Assembly (NCBI GenBank): GCA_010093685.1
Contig: MU006222.1
Location: 620,001-684,000, forward strand
Direction of reading: 5' to 3'
DNA from: Ophiobolus disseminans
Lineage: Eukaryota; Ascomycota; Dothideomycetes; Pleosporales; Phaeosphaeriaceae
DNA: 64,000 nt
Positions within the stretch are counted from its first letter, which is position 1, and each line of letters begins with the position of its first letter. The notes under the pieces were generated by a model, which did no database searches, was not told where the DNA came from, and saw only the letters and a list, made by a program, of their open reading frames with translations. Below, in pieces: positions 57,549 through 64,000 of this stretch. The position numbers and the translations under genes were made by a program.

Positions 57549-60500
57549 ATGGACGTGGGCGTGCTGCGGGACCGCATCCAGGCGACGCTCGATGCCAATG
57601 CTGCCATCAGACAGCAGGCCGAGCTCGACCTCAAGCATGTGCGTGGGCTGCTGGGCCGTGCGCCTCGAATGAATGTACACTGACGGCAGTCTAGGCCGAA
57701 GAGCAGCCAGGCTTCACCGACGGCCTGCTGAATATCCTCGAGGGCGAGCAGGACGCGGCAATCCGGCTGTCAAGTATGCACGCGCCGAGTGCTCATTAGG
57801 CTCTATAATGCTGACGCGTGCCTGCAGCTGTTGTATACCTCAAGAACCGCGTGTCCAAGGGCTGGTCGCCCGCCGAAGAGTACAGCCAGGCCAAGCCCAT
57901 CCCCGAGGACGAGAAGACGTCGTTTCGAAACCGCCTTGTGCCCGTTCTTGTCGCGTCCCCGCCCCAAGTACGCTTACAGCTCATCCCTACCCTGCAGAAG
58001 ATCCTCGCATACGACTTCCCCCAGAAGTGGCCCAACTTCCTCGATATTACTATCCAGCTGCTGAACGCAGGAGACATCGCGTCGGTGTTTGCAGGTGTGC
58101 AGTGTCTGCTGGCCATATGCAAGATCTACAGGTTCAAGTCGGGCGAGAACCGCGCAGACTTCGACAAGATTGTTGGCCTGTCTTTTCCTCAGCTGCTCAA
58201 CATTGGCAACTCGCTCGCGAACGAAACAAGTCTGGAGGCTGGCGAAATATTACGAACAGTGCTCAAGGTGTACAAGCATGCAATCTACGTAAGGAAACCA
58301 GGCCTGAAGAGATAGTACATGCTGACGTACGCAGTTCGACCTCCCCGCTTCCCTTCGCGAGCAGCAGACTATGGTCGGCTGGTGTACGCTTTTCCTGACC
58401 GTTGTCGGCAAGGAGCCGCCCGAGACATCTCTCCCCGAAGACGTGGACGAGCGGGAAACGAACCACTGGTGGAAGGCGAAGAAGTGGTCGTATGCCAACT
58501 TAAATCGTCTATACGTTAGGTGCGTGGACGTGGTAGTGATCCTGCAGAGTGCGACTAACAACACATAGATACGGAAACCCATCTGCGCTAGGCAAGAACA
58601 ACGAGGTCGACTATACCGATGTCGCTAAGAACTTTATCGCGAATTTTGCGCCCGAGATCCTCAAGATCTACCTGCAACAAGTGGAGAAATGGGTGGGCAA
58701 GCAGGTCTGGCTGTCCAAGGCGAGCTTGTATTACACACTCAACTTCCTCGACGAGTGCATCAAGCCGAAGTCCATGTGGACACTTCTCAAGCCGCACACC
58801 GACAACCTCATATCACATCTGATCTTCCCAGTTCTGTGTCAGTCGGACGAGGATATCGAGCTCTTCGAAGATGATCCACAAGAGTACCTCCACCGGAAGT
58901 TAAACTTCTATGAAGATGTTACAGCGCCAGATGTCGCCGCCACCAACTTCCTCGTCACATTGACAAAGAGCCGGCGGAAGCAAACGTTTAGTGTACTGAA
59001 CTTTGTGAACGAGATTGTAAACCGGTATGAGGCCGCGCCCGACAATGAGAAGAACCCGAGAGAAAAGGAGGGCGCGCTGCGCATGATAGGCACGCTTTCC
59101 GGCGTCATCCTGGGAAAGAAGAGCCCCATTGCCGACCAAGTGGAGTACTTCTTCGTCCGCCATGTCTTCCCTGAATTCCGCAGCCCTCACGGTTTCTTGC
59201 GTGCGCGCGCATGCGACACCCTCGAGAAGTTCGAGCAGCTCGACTTCAAGGATCCCAACAACCTAATCATCATCTACCGCAATATCCTTGAGTCAATGGC
59301 CGACCCCACTCTCCCAGTCCGTGTTGCTGCCGCCCTGGCACTCCAGCCTCTTATCCGCCACGACGTCATTCGAACCAATATGAAGCAAAACATCCCACAA
59401 GTCATGCAGCAGCTGTTGAAGCTAGCTAACGAAGTGGATGTGGATGCTCTCGCTAACGTCATGGAAGACTTTGTAGAGGTTTTCGCACCGGAGCTGACTC
59501 CATTCGCTGTGGCCCTCAGCGAACAGTTACGCGACACATACCTAAGGATTGTCCGTGAGTTGGTGTCAAGAAACCAGGAGAAGGGTGACGATAGCGAGTA
59601 TGGCGACTTCTTGGATGAGAAGAGTATTACGGCTCTTGGTGTACTGCAAACCATCGGTACCCTTATCCTTACGCTGGAAAGTACGCCTGATGTGCTACTA
59701 CACTTGGAGACTATCCTTATGCCCGTCATCACCATAACGCTCGAGAATAAGCTTTACGGTAGGCCATTCCACAAGACAACTTTAATCTTCTCTCGCATAC
59801 TGACGAACTACAGATCTGTACAATGAGGTTTTCGAGATCATCGACAGCTGCACATTTGCCGCTAAAAGTATATCGCCCACTATGTGGCAAGCTTTTGAGC
59901 TGATCCACAGGACATTCAAGGCTGGTGCGGAATTGTACCTCGAAGGTAGGAGAACTCCTCTCATGCTCAAAAAACATGCCACTAATTATCTCTAGACATG
60001 CTGCCAGCTCTCGAGAACTTCGTTAACTACGGAACCGAGACATTGATACAGAACCGTCTCTACCTTGATGCAATTGTCGACATGGTGCGAACGATCTTCA
60101 AAGACGATAAGGTCGGTGGCGTTGATCGCATATGCGGGTGCAAGCTTGCTGAAATCATCATGCTCAACATGCGTGGACACGCAGATGACTACGTTCCGGA
60201 GTTCATCGCGCTGACCATGCAAGTCCTTACCAACGAAGAGCCAAAGGTCAAGTCGCTTAAGATTCACTTGATGGAGGTCGTCATCAACTCCATCTACTAC
60301 AACCCTGCACTGGCACTGCATGTGCTTGAGGGCAATGGCTGGACGAACAAGTTTTTCAGCCTTTGGTTCTCTAGCATCGACAACTTCAGTCGGGTGCACG
60401 ACAAGAAGCTATGCATCTCAGCTATCTGCGCACTTCTAACGCTGCGTGCTCAAGATGTCCCTATCAGCGTACAGCAAGGCTGGCCGCGTCTGCTCCAGGG

Positions 60501-61136
60501 TGTTGTCCGCCTTTTCCAGACCCTTCCTGCTGCGCTGAAGAGTGAGTGTTGACTTCCAAGTACGGCGTCCAGCTCCGCTAACGCGATGTAGACCGCGAAG
60601 AAGCCAAGCGAGAGGACAACTTCGACTTCGCGAATGAGTACGAAGAAGAAGAGGATGAGGAGTGGGAGCAAGAAGCAGATTGGAACAATGAAGCAGACGA
60701 AGCTGAGGACGTCAAAGATGAGAGCGCAGCCTATCTGGAATTCCTGAACGAAGAGGTACGACCTCAAACTCGTCAAAACTCGTATCCACTAACCAGTAGT
60801 AGGCACAGAAGTTCTCGTCCGTTGAAGACGATGACGATGATGAGCTGGAAGAGGAAAGCCTTCTGGAGACGCCACTCGACAAGGTTGAGCCATATGGCAT
60901 GTTCAAGCATGCACTGCTTCGTAAGTCTCAATCCTCATCTTGAATATCTTCGGCACTAACAGTCATAAGGCCTCCAACAAGAACAGCCCGCCCTCTATGA
61001 GAATCTCACAAAGAACCTCAACCCCGATGAGCAGCAGATCGTCCAAGGAGCCGTTCACCAAGCCGACGTTATCGCTCAGGCACAAGTGCAAGCGCAGCAA
61101 GCCGCGGCAAACGGGACAGCGGTACCGCAGCAATAG
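57549..61136 (+). CDS. Importin-beta family karyopherin, importin-7/8 type (Sxm1/Nmd5)
   Basis: Ten exons: 57549–57638, 57695–57773, 57828–58288, 58335–58519, 58569–59758, 59814–59945, 59996–60541, 60592–60755, 60803–60920 and 60970–61136; all join in phase, 1043 residues. It is a HEAT-repeat carrier moving cargo through nuclear pores under RanGTP control. The N-terminal importin-N domain shows LRDRIQATLDANAAIRQQAE and RLSTVVYLKNRVSKGW. HEAT repeats fill the middle, including YNEVFEIIDSCTFAAKSISP. Near residue 900 is the strongly acidic loop (EYEEEEDEEWEQEADWNNE) seen in importins 7 and 8. The C-terminus is Gln/Ala-rich. Yeast has two paralogs, SXM1 and NMD5, and I cannot decide which name applies, so none is given. 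Confidence 0.92.
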
Positions 61137-62024
61137 TCCTCTCAGGTCACTGGAGCCCGCCACGAACGACAGTTCAAAAAATTCATGAAAACTTTCTCAC
61201 TCACCAAGAAACTCCGTTGATTACCCCTCTTTTTCAGATTAGCGAGCATTACCCTGGTACGTTTCCTGGCGTTTTATTGTTTCCGCGCGGTGTGGCGGCG
61301 GACATGCAGGTTGGGTGGAGGATAATTGGGACGGCGTTTGTTGTCGACATTGAACAGTTGCACAAAAGAGGTGGGCATGACATGGGAATGAACTGGAGAT
61401 GATATCCACATTGCAGTAACAGTTGTATGGGCAACCACCAACTGAGTCTCCTTATGCGACATTTGGGAGGAGGCGGTTTGAGCTAAGTGAGCGCAGTGTA
61501 GCGGAGATTGAAGATGAAGAAGTAGATAGCATTCCTGTCAAGGGATTAGATGGGGAAATGACTTAATCTCCAGAGGTCGAATCGTGCGTCGAGTGAGGAA
61601 TGGTTCTTACCACATGATGAGAATATCACGCCTTGGAGTGCCTATGCATCACAATGCTAGCGACCAATACGGCTTGATCGATCTTTATACGTCCGATTAT
61701 TTCCAACAAACATGGGAGAATGACCACCGGCGATTCTTTGTTTTGTGTCGCACGGCTTATCGATAAGTCAGGGTCCGGGCACCTGGTTCCGTGGTTCCCC
61801 AGCTCAAAGCGCGTCATCACGCTTGTGTCGCTCCATCCCGCGCAGCGCAACGTATACGAAAAAAAAGCAATTCTAGGGCTCGCTACAACCTGTTCTTCCT
61901 ATAGCCTCGATCCCCTTTCACGAACGACACAGACCTTTCTATCCTTACCTACGCGAATCTACGCTTTTTAGGAACCCGAAAATACCTGCCATTGCGCCAC
62001 AGGCGCAATCAACACAGCTCTGCA
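61137..62024. other. Intergenic between importin and SEC12
   Basis: 3' flank of the importin and promoter of SEC12. No coding region, RNA gene or repeat recognised. Confidence 0.5.
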
Positions 62025-64000
62025 ATGTCGCGTCCTACGATTTCGAAAGCTTCGAGTAAGGAAAGGGCTTGCATGATTAAGGATGTGGGCTAATGGCTGT
62101 AGCTTCGTATCCTATTTATGCTGCGACGTGGAGTTCTGGTAAACCTGGACACCTGGCTGTTGGAGGTGGTGGAGGGTCAGGTGAGTGGCCGATGTACGAA
62201 CTGATTGCGAAACACATGCTGACTTTCGTGTCTAGGGCGACACGGCGTAAAAAACTCAATTTCCCTCTTCGACTTCAGCTCACGAGCGCCCACGATCGAA
62301 CCAGCCGTCGAGCTCGAGGTCTCTAAGGACGACTCGGTGACATGTCTAGCGAATCTTGCGACGAAAGATGGACTCATACTGTATGCTGGGAATGGCGGTT
62401 CTGTCGAGGAGAGGTTGGAGGGCAGGGATATGCACTGTATGTCACGTCTATGTATGAAACGCATGTGGGAGAAACGCTGATTTTGTACGTCAATCCTTAG
62501 TTAAGAGCTTCGAAGTAGAGTTTCCGAAAGGCAAGACGGCAAGCCTTAGTGAGGGGAAGCCTGGCGCAATACGGCTCTCGAGCAAATGGTAAGCTTTTAT
62601 GTACGAACAGCATGGTACACTGACTTGTAACTGATAATTTCCAAGTCAACTCTTCAGCGTACCGAAGTCCGAAAGCTCCAGGAAAGAGGTCTACCAACGA
62701 TTGTTGAAATTGTCTCCTCCACAACGGACACCGTCGAGTATTCCGACTAAGCGTATTGGAGCAATCGCAACCGGGTTAGGAGGCGAGGAAAATGAGATTG
62801 TCATCTTCAGTGCGACATCGAATAGACCGGACGCCCAGGATATCATCCGCCGAATACCGTTGAAAGGCCAAGAGGCGAACGACTTAGATATTCAGGATCA
62901 GGAAGAAGGACGCCACCAACTAGCTTACGCTCTCGATTACGACGTTTACGTGGTGGACTGCAACTACGACTTCGCTCAGCGCAAGAACAGGACAGAGAAA
63001 GAGCGGCGAAAGGTTCATACGATACCGCAGCCTGACATCGGCGAGAAGAGACTGCGATCGAAGATTAGAGGCGTGCGCTGGATTTCACCCAAACACTTAC
63101 TGCTGCTCTCAAATAAGCCAAATAGAACTGGCTCCGAGTTGCTGGTGCTGCACCTGTATGAAGAGGGCCCAGGGTCGATTGTCGTGCGAAAAAGTTTACC
63201 AAGACATGTTACAGCAGCCACAGATTTTGAGTATGAAACTCGCCCCTCCAAAATAATAGTGCTGATATGAAGCAGTGTGTCCCTTCTGGAAGCCGACGCA
63301 TCGGGTGCGTACCAAATTGTTGTTGCTGTGGGTGGTGCAGATATTTCGCTCAGCGTATTCACTCTCGAGTATCACAGCGATACCGTGGGCCACTTCCACA
63401 AGTACGCAACCTACGGTATGTGAAATCTTTGTACGAACTTCATGTGAGGCAAACACTGACTTTGTACACCAATCTCTAGACAACGTGCACGACGTGCAGA
63501 TGACGAAAGTTGTCTTTTCGCCACAATTCCAGTCTGCGACGACAGCAGGCAAACCTCAGTATTTACGCCTCGCGTCGACTTCACTGGGAAACACTATCAA
63601 TGTTGACACGTTCGAACTACAGCGCGAAGGGGCCCGCCTTGTTTTGCAGACTGCACGTACTCGACGACTACTTTCATTGGCTACCTACTCCGTGATCGCT
63701 GTGGTCATCGCAGCCGTTGCCCTCATGATTCAATCCCTCATCGACCCATCAGGCAGCCTGACAAAGGGCTTAGTCCCCGCCAGTCTCCAGGGCATGGCCG
63801 GAAACACCTTTGGCGAAGTGCACCGCGCAAAACGCGAAGCCGCCCTAAACGACATCAACACTCCCGCGGTCAAAGTGGAGCGTCGAATACGCGACCTCTT
63901 ACATCTCCACAATCCTCCGCTAGGATCTTCATCACCAAAGACAGAAAAAGCCCTCATCATCCACCACGATCCGGAAACCGACGGCCAGCTCCAGACAGAA
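62025..64000 (+). CDS. SEC12: Sec12-like guanine-nucleotide exchange factor for Sar1 (C-terminus beyond window)
   Basis: Seven exons within the window: 62025–62055, 62103–62180, 62236–62436, 62501–62588, 62646–63230, 63276–63415 and 63480 to the window end; 548 codons in frame without a stop, so the gene continues past 64000. Sec12 is the ER membrane protein that loads GTP on Sar1 to start COPII budding. The cytosolic WD40-type propeller begins ISKASTSYPIYAATWSS. The Gly-rich loop GGGGGSGRHGVKNSISLFDF corresponds to the K-loop region, and VHDVQMTKVVFSPQF lies in a later blade. A transmembrane helix (ATYSVIAVVIAAVALMIQSL, about residues 437–459) is followed by the start of the lumenal region. 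Four of its six introns resemble each other, which is unusual. Confidence 0.9.
62181..63479 (+). repeat. Related introns 2, 3, 4 and 6 of SEC12 (introner-like)
   Basis: Introns 62181–62235, 62437–62500, 62589–62645 and 63416–63479 share an internal TGTA(C/T)GAA motif followed about 20–30 bases later by CTGA(C/T)TT(T)GTA around the branch site. Introns 3 and 6 are both 64 bp and match at about 47 of 64 aligned positions without gaps. Introns 1 and 5 lack these motifs. Confidence 0.65.

Noticed and set aside
1..64000. CRISPR arrays, bacterial operons, viral genes
   Set aside because: No short direct repeats with regular spacers, no ribosome-binding or operon layout, and all recognised genes are fungal nuclear genes.

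Overview
The window is nuclear DNA from a filamentous ascomycete fungus. The genes carry short GT–AG introns (mostly 45–60 bp), many are single-copy eukaryotic housekeeping genes, there is a heterokaryon-incompatibility (HET) gene, and a pogo-type transposon has decayed in a way that resembles repeat-induced point mutation (RIP). A Dothideomycete (Pleosporales-like) fits best, but that is an inference. No prokaryotic, CRISPR, viral or convincing tRNA/rRNA feature was found.

Layout. 0–3.7 kb: a small secreted protein gene (-), then a gene-free stretch with a degenerate ~155 bp tandem array whose units share a stem-loop. 3.7–6.6 kb: SAM50 (-) and UBC6 (+), divergent around a GTCACGTGAC palindrome. 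6.6–11.3 kb: gene-poor. 11.3–15.6 kb: a hexose-type MFS transporter (+), an unknown 155-aa protein (-) and an unknown 262-aa protein (+). 15.6–20.8 kb: HET protein (-), ISA2 (-) and BNA5/kynureninase (+). 20.9–22.7 kb: a complete but inactivated pogo-type transposon with 40-bp perfect terminal inverted repeats and TA target duplication, between the convergent BNA5 and POL1. 22.8–28.3 kb: POL1 (-) and REX2 oligoribonuclease (+), divergent. 28.3–31.5 kb: a CxxC-containing ORF relic and a Kre9/Knh1-like single-pass membrane protein whose reading frames do not join cleanly. 31.5–37.6 kb: a small four-exon glycine-rich protein (-) and eIF4G (-). 37.6–43.7 and 45.4–48.6 kb: long gene-free intervals around a homeobox transcription factor gene (-). 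48.5–61.1 kb: THOC1/HPR1 (-), CSM3/Tipin (+), SKI2 (+) and an importin-7/8-type karyopherin (+). 62.0–64.0 kb: SEC12 (+), cut by the window end.

Functionally this is a core-genome segment: mitochondrial and ER biogenesis (SAM50, ISA2, UBC6, SEC12), replication (POL1, CSM3), RNA export, decay and translation (THOC1, SKI2, REX2, eIF4G), nuclear import (karyopherin), NAD/tryptophan metabolism (BNA5) and sugar uptake. Several genes share divergent promoters; those of POL1/REX2 and THOC1/CSM3 contain ACGCG (MCB-like) motifs. I worked out exon structures by hand from splice sites and frame continuity; the totals are in frame for every multi-exon gene unless stated otherwise. The most unusual observations are the four related introns in SEC12 (introner-like), the stem-loop tandem array at 2.2–3.65 kb, and the contrast between perfect terminal repeats and a ruined coding region in the transposon.
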